Under the pieces are notes generated by a model. It was not told the DNA's origin, made no database searches, and saw nothing but the letters and a program-made list of their open reading frames with translations. Source: Bacteroidota bacterium (GTDB taxonomy: Bacteria > Bacteroidota > Ignavibacteria > Ignavibacteriales > Ignavibacteriaceae). From it: 64,000 nucleotides of DNA. The stretch lies in assembly GCA_021815405.1 (NCBI GenBank), contig JAKAGV010000020.1, positions 1 to 64,000 of the forward strand, given 5' to 3'. Made by a program: the position numbers and the translations under genes. The number at the start of each line of letters is the position of its first letter. Within the stretch, counting starts at the first letter, position 1. Positions 55,101 to 62,325 of this stretch are shown piece by piece.

Positions 55101-56015
55101 CAACGCAGCATAATCTACATCAGTTGCTGTAGAATTATATGCATATCCTAAATTTAAAGCTGTATCGCAGCCTGCATAATCATCCGTAGAATTTCCAACA
55201 TCAGGATCAGCCCATTGTGTAATATACATGCTGTCTATAGTAGAATTTGGAATAGAATTCGCAGTTCCTGTATAAATCAAGTCAACTTTCCTAAATGTAA
55301 CACTTGCCAATGGACCGGAAACGGCATATCCCCATAAGGTTTCGATGACTTTCATTCCAATTGGTTGAGATCCGTAAATATCAACTGAATTACGGTCGTC
55401 AAAGGAAAGCCAGATAGTTTGAGATGCCCCTGGGATTCCAGGAATATCAACATTAGGATCATATTTGCCGTCATTATTTACATCCTGATACGGTGCACCT
55501 AAGTTAGCAGGCCATTCCTGCCAATCTTTAGCATATTGAGCTCTGATTTCATCAATTTGTGCTGAAGTAACCTGCGCTAATGGTTCCATAAAAAAGTTGG
55601 ACGCGTCATCTGTAAGATCACCATTAGCATAATCTGGTCTAACTCTAAAAATTCTTGTAATGCCGGTTGTACCATTAGAATAAGTATTACCTCCAACTCT
55701 AACGATTTGAGCACCACCATCATGCACTAAGCCACCCCATACGATTCCTTCTTGATAAATCACCCCATCTGTACCTTTGGGAAATGTTCCATTCCAAGAA
55801 GAACCGACTAGTGGCTGCATGAAGCCTGCGCTACTGATCCAGCTTGTAATATTACTAATATCCAGAATAGTGTTGTCGGGATCGGCTGTTACTTTCCGGA
55901 TGTTTGTATTTTTTGAACTCTTATTTTTACCATTTCCTTTTGCCATTATATTAGCAGGCACGATTAAAAGAAACGACAGAAATAAAAGTGTACTTACTAT
56001 ATAAAATTTTCTCAT
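52146..56015 (-). CDS. Large secreted protein with type IX-like sorting domain, cluster B
   Basis: A 1289-residue protein when started at 56015; GGAGG lies nine bases upstream of that ATG, while the earlier ATG at 56048 lacks such a site and would precede the signal peptide. It is a full-length paralogue of the cluster A cargo: shared DVNNDGKYDPNVDIPGIPG motif, WGENSTRI and YYYAVTAYAYS segments, PNYDYCDGVEIQLPAG, and the C-terminal sorting region INVFPNPYYG with RIFDLSGVLVRTI and TTKILKLAVL. Its body differs by many substitutions and small indels, so the duplication is not recent. Confidence 0.82.
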   Translation of the reverse strand: MRKFYIVSTLLFLSFLLIVPANIMAKGNGKNKSSKNTNIRKVTADPDNTILDISNITSWISSAGFMQPLVGSSWNGTFPKGTDGVIYQEGIVWGGLVHDGGAQIVRVGGNTYSNGTTGITRIFRVRPDYANGDLTDDASNFFMEPLAQVTSAQIDEIRAQYAKDWQEWPANLGAPYQDVNNDGKYDPNVDIPGIPGASQTIWLSFDDRNSVDIYGSQPIGMKVIETLWGYAVSGPLASVTFRKVDLIYTGTANSIPNSTIDSMYITQWADPDVGNSTDDYAGCDTALNLGYAYNSTATDVDYAALGLAVPAVGYDFLQGVSQYTGNQSDSAMFNLQWRKGYKYVNAKPMSGFEYFAAGGTWEDPDLSVYNGSLQWYNLQRGSLPRPTYPTFTAFPSNVADYTPDGTFLVDGDPVQGTGKLDGSVDASGDRRIMVNNGPFTMKLGDTVEVVVALVGGEGSNNISSVAVLKYNDSFAQFAFDRLFSIPQIQKVDAQAVASDNKIVLDWGENSTRINELENQDHAGYSFEGYNVYQLPTASSSLSDGYLVATYDKVDLVKVIFDNVFDPSTGFVVNKPVIFGGDFGIKRSITITQDYLKGTPLRNGQYYYYAVTAYAYSDAPGVAFHALESQPTILSVIPHSADPGVISPEIGNVSSKLVQHIGTADASVNVQVIDPSKVTGNQYQISFHNETYSLGSDGKWTDVTAASKRMGKVRDLTGSSLTSAAAWSEKKGSVDLHYTVDVVSPNYDYCDGVEIQLPAGVVIDSAYEPISNMDGSSIPYTYDPTTNTLFYSVVNKDSLISGDSTNRTGGGVFAGGEDILIIAHNIGLPFITKYHMYDDNWGATYVDSANGFPTGQLVDIAGSDTLKSIANKIIVQHQWNVKDLTTGNNVLQNQTIYNGIDLYAPELYFSQTGLYGPGGSTGNSNQNVGVGANAIFDGIQVAVNGSYVAPTTLGAVYVNGSKLTHSSSGYYYNSNYIVTDFTYFGYADGTAAGGSIAAYGGAGGTTDVSQLQQDYEIRWTGVLGDTVVNGSQIQITKSGGSYATLFGASGYKLANHPLNPNPGSNAPFLIRIPFEVWNIDKNEQINLLVWDRSSNPANPGFMVWNTKSRTYVWAVNTKYSTTVINPASKVVADSATWNWVFYQSTFTTGDVVKITYNNPLQVGKDTFAFTIPKSQYSSNKAQQDVTKINVFPNPYYGYQDRETSRAGKYVTFSHLPNRAIIRIFDLSGVLVRTINKNDNTSQFVTWNLQNDNNYPVASGIYVVYIDMPDLGTTKILKLAVLMEEQILNVY

Positions 56016-56073
56016 ATTAAAAGACCTCCACAATATTTTATTTTTCATGAGGTAACCTTAAAATTCTTCCTAA

Positions 56074-59061
56074 TTAAAAATTAACCAAAACGCCGGCTCG
56101 CAGTTGCCTTGGTGTACCAAACATATCAAGACCTTTCTGATATTCTGCGGCTTGCCTGTTACCTAGATTTAGTGCTCTGTATAAATCAACAAATCGTTGA
56201 GTAAACCTCGGCTTGGAAATAATAGATTGTGCATCAGAAGAAGCCAAGAATGCATCGTCATAGGCATTTCCAGTTTTCTCATATACATTTATTATGTTCT
56301 TTGTATCAAGTAGATTTTGAACATAAACGTAGAAGTTAAAATCATAATTAAAGATTGTAACTATCTTATCGATGCGTAAGTCTAACTGGTAAACCCAAGG
56401 AGTTGTAGCTGAATTTACTGGACCATCGGGTCTTCTTTCCCTCGTATCTGCTCCAATTATACCGCCGGTCCAAGCTGAATTTTGTCCCAATCCTACAAAC
56501 TGTGCAAGCGTGAAGGGGTGACCACTGTTAAATGAAAATAATAGGTTCAATCCAAGTTGTTGAAGTATAGGACCACCATCATCTTTCCCGAATCTATAAT
56601 CTATCATAATTGAACCACGATGAGCCTGATCATAATCTAACGGAGATATAATGGTAGGAACTTCATTATTTACTTGTACTGATCCGAATCCACTGTTAAA
56701 AAATGAATTCGTACCTTTCGCATTAGAATATGTATAATTAATTTCAGCCCTTACTCTTTCTATCCTTCTAAGCCTAAGATTAAATTCAATTCCTGTGTTC
56801 GTTGAAAAATCCTGGTTAGCAAGGGTAGGATAATTAGGTGAAACAACTGATCCGGCAATTGTAGGCTGGAAATAATACTGCAATTGACCTTTTATATCTT
56901 TATAAAAAGCAGTAACATCTAATGCAGCAAAGTCAGTTACTTCCTGCGTAAAACCAACTTCGTATTGTGTTGTTCTCACTGGTTCCGGGTTGTAAGCAGT
57001 CGGATTAACAAATGCATAACTAGCTTTCAACTGGCTTACTATCGAAAGAATTCCTGCATAAGCATTGTCTAATGCTGGAGCCTGCACAAATTTACCGTAC
57101 TGTAAATGGAAAACAGTTTTATCTGTTACAGGGAATGAAAATCCAAGTCTAGGTGATACATAACTATAAGTATTTCCCTTCTCAATTGACGAACTTGGGA
57201 TTAATTTTGTGGTATTATTATAATTTGGATCAGCCGGATTTACAAATTTCCAACTATCCATATCGATATAATCAAAACGCAATCCTGCATTAATAATTAA
57301 ATCACTTACCTCAATCCTATCTTGTACATAACCGGATGCAAAGGTTGGATGTTTTGGTGCAAAAGGTGAACTATCTGTTTCATTACCAAATAAATCAAAG
57401 CCATAATTGTTGAATGAACGGAAATCCGAACTTTGTAAGTAATAAGATAATGAATCAGCATTAGCCGCAATTGCAGGATTATTCATAAGTCCATTTAACA
57501 TCGAGCCGGCATTTGCAACGCCGTAATTACGGATTGTCCAACGCTGGTAAGAACCACCAGCCTTGAGCTCATTTTTTCCTACTTGTGTAGTAAATGCTAA
57601 TGAAGCACCGATATTATTCCAATGGCTCTTAGCATAATCGGTTAATTGAGCACCTGGTCTGGAAAACGGAAACCCGTAAAAATCATAGCTAGAAGGACCC
57701 GATGTATAATTCTGATATTGCCAACCATATTTCGATGCAGCTAAACTGTCGCTGTAAGCTAGATAATTATCAGTAAAATAGGGATCGTAAGATTTAGCCC
57801 GTCTATCTAAGTAATTAATATTTGCTTCTATATAACTATTAGAAGCTAAAAAGTATGTTCCCTTCAAGTTCAACATCAAGTCATTGTTATCTAACATTTG
57901 AAGTCTTTGAAGATCAAACATATTTATAATATATGGACCATTTGACCTTTGTTTCTGAAAAGTAAAAGCACCGGCTAATCTTATAAGCAAAGGTTTCATA
58001 TCAAGTAATGCTGTACCGTTGAGTGTATACCGGTTTTGCATTCTTCCACCAATGTTTCCGCCTTCCCATGTTAGTATCTGAGAATCGTTTGTACTGCCGC
58101 CTAATGCTCCTGTGTCATATATTCTCGTAGTATCCAACAAGGCACCGTCTGAAAATGATGCCGGATTTCCATAGAAGAACATTGGGGTATAGTCTCTAAC
58201 AAAATAATTTTCACCGGACAAAAATAATTTCAGCTTATTCGTAACTACGGGACCACTGATCGTGAACACGTAATCGGAATAACCGTAGGAGTATGTACCT
58301 AAAAATTTATTACCAGGATAATTCCCGAAATTATCTGTTTCGGCTCTAAGTGAAAATTTATATTGATCGGTTCCAGTCTTAAAATCCTCCTGAACCAAAC
58401 CTGCATTTGCATTCCCAAATTCAGCAGTATAACCGCCTGCCTGTACAATAACTTCCTGCAAGGCATCCGGTGTTACGTTAACTATTGATCCACCATTACT
58501 GCTGATGAAGTTCTTTACGTCTGCTCCTTCCAATACATATCCGGTTTCATCTGCCCTGCTACCTCTTATGTAAGTAACTCCATTTTGGCGAACAACTCCG
58601 GGCTGTAAGGCAATTACATCATTTAAAGCTCTTACAGGTAGTGATTCCAAATCTTCAGAATTAACAACTCTGATTGCGTTCGTTGCACTCTTTTGAATTA
58701 ATGGTCTTTGAGAAACAACAACAACTTCTTTTGTTGCTATTGCAGAAGGTAATAAGTGAAAGGTTTCGGTTTGTGTCAAACCTGCAATAACATTAATACC
58801 TCTAATAAGAACATCTTGATATCCAATATATGTTGCACGTAAATTATATTGTCCTGGTGGAATCTGAGAAATTAAAAATTCTCCGCTAACATCGGTAGCA
58901 GCACCTAAAGAAGTACCTACGACAATAACGTTTGCGCCAATTAGTACTTCTCCGGTTTGCCCATCAACTACTTTTCCAATAATTCTACCGGTAGTTTGGG
59001 CAATAGCAATCGAACCGACCAGGGAGAATAAAACAATTATTGTAAATATTTTTCGAAACAT
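56074..59061 (-). CDS. TonB-dependent receptor, cluster B
   Basis: A 995-residue receptor with the same domain order as its cluster A paralogue: signal peptide 1-21, regulatory-like domain (GRIIGKVVDGQTGEVLIGAN), plug (NAIRVVNSEDLESLPVRALNDVIALQPGV, then YIRGSRADETGYVLEG) and barrel. Start supported by GGAGG six bases upstream. The TGR(I)xGKVVDxQTGE opening is almost identical between the copies, the barrel is not. No SusD-like gene nearby. Substrate unknown; it may instead aid assembly or export of the neighbouring large protein. Confidence 0.9.
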   Translation of the reverse strand: MFRKIFTIIVLFSLVGSIAIAQTTGRIIGKVVDGQTGEVLIGANVIVVGTSLGAATDVSGEFLISQIPPGQYNLRATYIGYQDVLIRGINVIAGLTQTETFHLLPSAIATKEVVVVSQRPLIQKSATNAIRVVNSEDLESLPVRALNDVIALQPGVVRQNGVTYIRGSRADETGYVLEGADVKNFISSNGGSIVNVTPDALQEVIVQAGGYTAEFGNANAGLVQEDFKTGTDQYKFSLRAETDNFGNYPGNKFLGTYSYGYSDYVFTISGPVVTNKLKLFLSGENYFVRDYTPMFFYGNPASFSDGALLDTTRIYDTGALGGSTNDSQILTWEGGNIGGRMQNRYTLNGTALLDMKPLLIRLAGAFTFQKQRSNGPYIINMFDLQRLQMLDNNDLMLNLKGTYFLASNSYIEANINYLDRRAKSYDPYFTDNYLAYSDSLAASKYGWQYQNYTSGPSSYDFYGFPFSRPGAQLTDYAKSHWNNIGASLAFTTQVGKNELKAGGSYQRWTIRNYGVANAGSMLNGLMNNPAIAANADSLSYYLQSSDFRSFNNYGFDLFGNETDSSPFAPKHPTFASGYVQDRIEVSDLIINAGLRFDYIDMDSWKFVNPADPNYNNTTKLIPSSSIEKGNTYSYVSPRLGFSFPVTDKTVFHLQYGKFVQAPALDNAYAGILSIVSQLKASYAFVNPTAYNPEPVRTTQYEVGFTQEVTDFAALDVTAFYKDIKGQLQYYFQPTIAGSVVSPNYPTLANQDFSTNTGIEFNLRLRRIERVRAEINYTYSNAKGTNSFFNSGFGSVQVNNEVPTIISPLDYDQAHRGSIMIDYRFGKDDGGPILQQLGLNLLFSFNSGHPFTLAQFVGLGQNSAWTGGIIGADTRERRPDGPVNSATTPWVYQLDLRIDKIVTIFNYDFNFYVYVQNLLDTKNIINVYEKTGNAYDDAFLASSDAQSIISKPRFTQRFVDLYRALNLGNRQAAEYQKGLDMFGTPRQLRAGVLVNF

Positions 59062-59090
59062 ATTTTTCCTCCGTAATTTTTAAACTTTTT

Positions 59091-59822
59091 TTAATCGTCG
59101 GTTAATACTGTACTCTTTAAACTGCCTAACTTATCATATACAATTACTGTATATCTGTTTTTTTCACTAAGATTTGCAGTTACGGTAGTCTTTGTCTCAG
59201 TGTTACCATCAGAGGCTGTTAGTATAAATGTATAATTACCCGGGTTTAGTTCTACAAATGAACTTGAACCCTCTCCTAATGCTAACGAAGATGCTAATGC
59301 AATTGCGGAAGTGTCACTCCCTGAAACTGCACTTACCGAAGTAAGTGAACCATCCGGAGAGCCGTTAAAAAAAGATATCTGGGCAATTCCCTTTTTATAA
59401 ATAGTTGTATCTCCCGCAGACTGAATATATCTACTCAAAGTTGGCACTATCGATCCTTTTTTCCCATCTGCTGAGATAAGAAAATAATTCATTTTATAAT
59501 ATGTCTGTGCCAAGACTTGAATTGTATCGGGACCGCCTGTTGTATAAGTGATATATAGTTTTGCCGAACCTGATGGTACTGTTGTCAACGAGCTCGTATT
59601 CCCAAATGCGATTGCACTGAACGAAATCGTTTTTTGGGATTCGGTTTTCATTGTAATATTAGCCGTACCCATTCCGGCTGCTAAATTTACTATCTTAACT
59701 TGGCTGGTAAAGTCTATTGTACTAGGAATAACCTGTACTCCAGTATCAACGCAACCGGCTAAGAAAAATAATAAGCTGATACCAACTATGATCCAAAGCT
59801 TATTTTTATCAGCTTTTCTCAT
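59091..59822 (-). CDS. DUF4397-type lipoprotein
   Basis: A 243-residue lipoprotein with lipobox LAGC (Cys24). Repeated beta-sandwich-like units follow, with VKIVNLAAGMGTANITMK, AFGNTSSLTTVPSGSAKLYI, AQISFFNGSPDGSLTSVSA and ASSLALGEGSSSFVELNPGNYTFILT, the pattern of DUF4397 domains that appear in exported proteins of Bacteroidota. Role unknown, possibly an adhesion or display accessory. AAGGAGG sits right before its ATG. It heads cluster B, 29 bp before the receptor. In cluster A the equivalent position holds only a 29-codon frame. Confidence 0.78.
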   Translation of the reverse strand: MRKADKNKLWIIVGISLLFFLAGCVDTGVQVIPSTIDFTSQVKIVNLAAGMGTANITMKTESQKTISFSAIAFGNTSSLTTVPSGSAKLYITYTTGGPDTIQVLAQTYYKMNYFLISADGKKGSIVPTLSRYIQSAGDTTIYKKGIAQISFFNGSPDGSLTSVSAVSGSDTSAIALASSLALGEGSSSFVELNPGNYTFILTASDGNTETKTTVTANLSEKNRYTVIVYDKLGSLKSTVLTDD

Positions 59823-59912
59823 ATAACCTCCTTGAATGATTAATTAATTTTAAATAGATAGGAAACCAATGATGCATAATAAAACATTACAGGTTTCGTT
59901 TAGTTTTATTAT

Positions 59913-59975
59913 TCAACTTTGTATAAATGCAAGAGGAAATTTCAAGACAAGTGAAATTGTAAAAGTTCTAATCAT
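59913..59975 (-). CDS. Possible 20-codon leader ORF, cluster B
   Basis: A frame of 20 codons (MIRTFTISLVLKFPLAFIQS) behind TTGGAGAGAGT, 90 bases before the DUF4397 start. Its position, length and Shine-Dalgarno sequence match the cluster A frame at 47868-47930. Coding is unproven. Confidence 0.35.
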   Translation of the reverse strand: MIRTFTISLVLKFPLAFIQS

Positions 59976-60459
59976 ACTCTCTCTCCAAGATTGTTATTTT
60001 AATTATTGTTTTAAACGAGATTAGAATCCTAATACTTCGAGGTAAAAATCAGCAGCGGGATTTCAATAATTTGAAAGCAACCTTGTGGATAAATGATTAT
60101 TTGATTTTAAGCATGGCTACCCTTTCCCTTTACTAATTTTTTTAACGACCTCTTATTAATAGATATTCTTAAAAGCATACTCCTATATAAGTATACCTTC
60201 CGGAAAACTCTTATTAATTTAAATTAGAGACTAATAAATAGTTCCGTTAAAAAAATTGCCCTATGCTTTTTCAAAAAACAATTTCTTGTTTATAGAGTGT
60301 AATTTCTAAAAAACCCATTTCTTTAAAATTACAGTGTTAACGTGCTAAAAAACTTATTTAAAGTCAATAACCTATTAAAATTTTTTTTAATTTTTTAGCT
60401 GTCAATTAACATTATTTTTTACAAAATCATTTGTTTGCATTACGCAGCTTTTGGGAAAA
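59976..60459. other. Promoter region of cluster B
   Basis: About 480 bp of very AT-rich sequence with long A and T runs. No gene visible; the promoter cannot be assigned by eye. Upstream of the cluster B leader. Confidence 0.35.
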
Positions 60460-60513
60460 ATGGAATAACAGAGTATTGAAATACTTTCATTTACTCTATT
60501 ACTCCAATATTCC
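60460..60513 (-). terminator. Hairpin after the OB-fold lipoprotein gene
   Basis: TGGAATAACAGAGT (60460-60473) pairs imperfectly with ACTCTATTACTCCAATATTCCA (60492-60513). It lies about 30 bases after the lipoprotein stop. It shares the words GAGTATTG and CCAATATTCCAT with the hairpin at 48328-48371. Confidence 0.55.
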
Positions 60514-60542
60514 ATGAATAAATATTGAGTAAGGTAAATTAC

Positions 60543-61238
60543 TTACTCGTTTTTAACTTTAGCGTTTTCCAGCATAACCGGATATGAATACCCTGCACCG
60601 AAATCCTTATTCAAAGCTACTATGCCTTGGACGGTTACAACCTTGCCAAGTTCTGTTGCATCATTACTTGTAACGAGCAAATCATAATTGCTGCCGGATT
60701 CGGTTCCATCCTGAATGTGAATCCAGTTCCTTCCCATAATGCCGGCATTATACTTTACTACCTTACCTCTTATTGTAACTGTCTTTCCTTCAAGTTTATT
60801 TTTCTGGGAATAAATCTCGGCAATTGTTTTTCCGCCTTTCAAAGGCTCAATTGTAATTTGCTCTTTTGGTGAATTTGCTGCCTGCTGGTGAACGCTTGAA
60901 AGCGACTCCGCCTGAGGACTTTGTGTAATACTTTGAACAAAATAAATAGTTGGAAAAGTCTTGTTCAATGTTTCGCTGTGAAAGTTTTTCATTTCCATTG
61001 CCTGAGAATAAAAAACAACTTCGCCGTCTTCAACTTTTACCTGCGGTCCGGCTATCCAAAATTCATTGCCGTTTTCGCTTACCTTAAGATAAGTATAGCT
61101 TGGAACATCCTTATGCTCTATTACTTTTACAGCATGAGTACCGGCGGGAAGATTTGCCGGTATTTTTGTCTCTTCCTTCTTCTTGCACGCGACAAGACCA
61201 AATACAATTAATAATATTAGAACTGATAATCTTTTCAT
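60543..61238 (-). CDS. OB-fold lipoprotein
   Basis: A 231-residue lipoprotein with lipobox LVAC (Cys18). Two parts are visible: about 35-110 with GTHAVKVIEHKDVPSYTYLKV and GNEFWIAGP, and a C-terminal nucleic-acid-binding-type OB-fold (about 135-230) with KLEGKTVTIRGKVVKYNAGIMGRNWIHIQDGTE and VVTVQGIVALNKDFGAGYSYPVMLENAKV. The layout matches lipoproteins of Bacteroidota/Chlorobi annotated as GW/OB-containing or nucleotide-binding-like; the function is unknown. Single gene with a hairpin after its stop. Confidence 0.7.
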   Translation of the reverse strand: MKRLSVLILLIVFGLVACKKKEETKIPANLPAGTHAVKVIEHKDVPSYTYLKVSENGNEFWIAGPQVKVEDGEVVFYSQAMEMKNFHSETLNKTFPTIYFVQSITQSPQAESLSSVHQQAANSPKEQITIEPLKGGKTIAEIYSQKNKLEGKTVTIRGKVVKYNAGIMGRNWIHIQDGTESGSNYDLLVTSNDATELGKVVTVQGIVALNKDFGAGYSYPVMLENAKVKNE

Positions 61239-61337
61239 TTAAATATCAACCTTTATAGAATAAAACATTTCTTTAATCTGACAAATATATGAATGAACTA
61301 TTAAATCTCCGAACCAAAAGCATTGGAATAGTTTATT
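61239..61337. other. Spacer after lipoprotein start
   Basis: Upstream region of the OB-fold lipoprotein; no gene visible. Confidence 0.35.
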
Positions 61338-61463
61338 AATTGAAGTTACGCAAGAACATTAAAATGTCATTCTGAACTTGTTTCAGCATCTAAAAACGGT
61401 GCAAAAAGGAGAATCTGGAACAAGTTCGGAATGACAAAAACATTATTTTTCGTAACTTCAGTT
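61338..61463. repeat. 126-bp inverted repeat element (MITE-like)
   Basis: The ends AATTGAAGTTACG (61338-61350) and CGTAACTTCAGTT (61451-61463) match as inverted repeats with one mismatch. Inside, GTCATTCTGAACTTGTTTCAG (about 61366-61386) pairs with TGGAACAAGTTCGGAATGAC (about 61416-61435). It has no coding capacity. The inner word is of a kind often dispersed in bacterial genomes. It is different in sequence from the elements at 7297 and 17581. Confidence 0.75.
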
Positions 61464-61606
61464 GGTTAAGATAAAATTTTTCCTTACTTAGATATTCAAA
61501 TCCAGTAATTGTAAAAATTTCTTTCCGATGGATTTGATTATTATCTTTCTAATCCTTTTACAAGAGAAGAATTGTTAAATTTATTTAATATCATTTTTAT
61601 TTCTTA

Positions 61607-62203
61607 ATGGAAACACTCCACCACCTAATAACACATTACGGCTATTTTGGAATTTTTACATTACTAATGTTTGGTATTGTTGGATTGCCTGTACCAGATG
61701 AGACTTTGCTTGCATTATCCGGTTTTCTTGTCTCCAGAGGCGAGCTGCATATCATCCCAACTTTTATTGCAGCGTACCTTGGGAGTATTACCGGCATCTC
61801 AATTAGTTATGCAATTGGAAGTACATTCGGTCATCATATTCTACTTAAGTACGGTCACTTTATTCACATAACAGAAGCAAGACTTCAGAAAGCGCATGAT
61901 TGGTTTGAGAAAATAGGCAGGTGGACACTATTACTCGGATACTTTATTCCTGGAGTAAGGCATGTCGTCGCAATACTCGCGGGTGCTTCTGAACTTCAAA
62001 TGTGGGAGTTTGCACTATTCTCTTATACTGGCGGATTTATATGGACTGCAACGTTTATCTTGCTCGGGTATTACTTTGGCATTCATTGGAAAAGTGTTCT
62101 TTACGCGGTTGATCATCGCGTAATCATTATTTCAATAGCAGCGATTCTAACTCTTCTAATTTTCTATTTTATAATAAAACATAAATCTAATTCGACTAAG
62201 TAA
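61607..62203 (+). CDS. DedA-family membrane protein
   Basis: A 198-residue integral membrane protein. It has the DedA/SNARE-associated pattern: LPVPDETLLALSGFLVSRG (near 27-45), a middle amphipathic part, YFIPGVRHVVAILAGAS (about 110-126) with the conserved Gly and Arg, and a final hydrophobic helix followed by a basic tail. DedA proteins are scramblase- or flippase-like, and some move undecaprenyl phosphate across the inner membrane. The acidic residue expected early is the Glu in PDET. The exact substrate is unknown. Confidence 0.88.
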   Translation: METLHHLITHYGYFGIFTLLMFGIVGLPVPDETLLALSGFLVSRGELHIIPTFIAAYLGSITGISISYAIGSTFGHHILLKYGHFIHITEARLQKAHDWFEKIGRWTLLLGYFIPGVRHVVAILAGASELQMWEFALFSYTGGFIWTATFILLGYYFGIHWKSVLYAVDHRVIIISIAAILTLLIFYFIIKHKSNSTK

Positions 62204-62325
62204 AATCTGTTTTGTACACCAATTACAATGTAAGCTCTCCGAATTTTACCTATTCAGAAGTCTTCTCTAAATTAAAAAATCTCCTAAGCAGATTTAGTTA
62301 ACAGATCGGGTTTAATTTATGAGAG
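62204..62325. other. Spacer between convergent genes
   Basis: A 122-bp convergent spacer between the DedA and acyl-CoA synthetase genes. No strong hairpin seen. Confidence 0.35.

Noticed and set aside
44681-59061. SusC/SusD glycan uptake loci
   Set aside because: The receptors have the right N-terminus, but there is no SusD-like lipoprotein and no carbohydrate enzyme. The partner is a sorting-domain protein.
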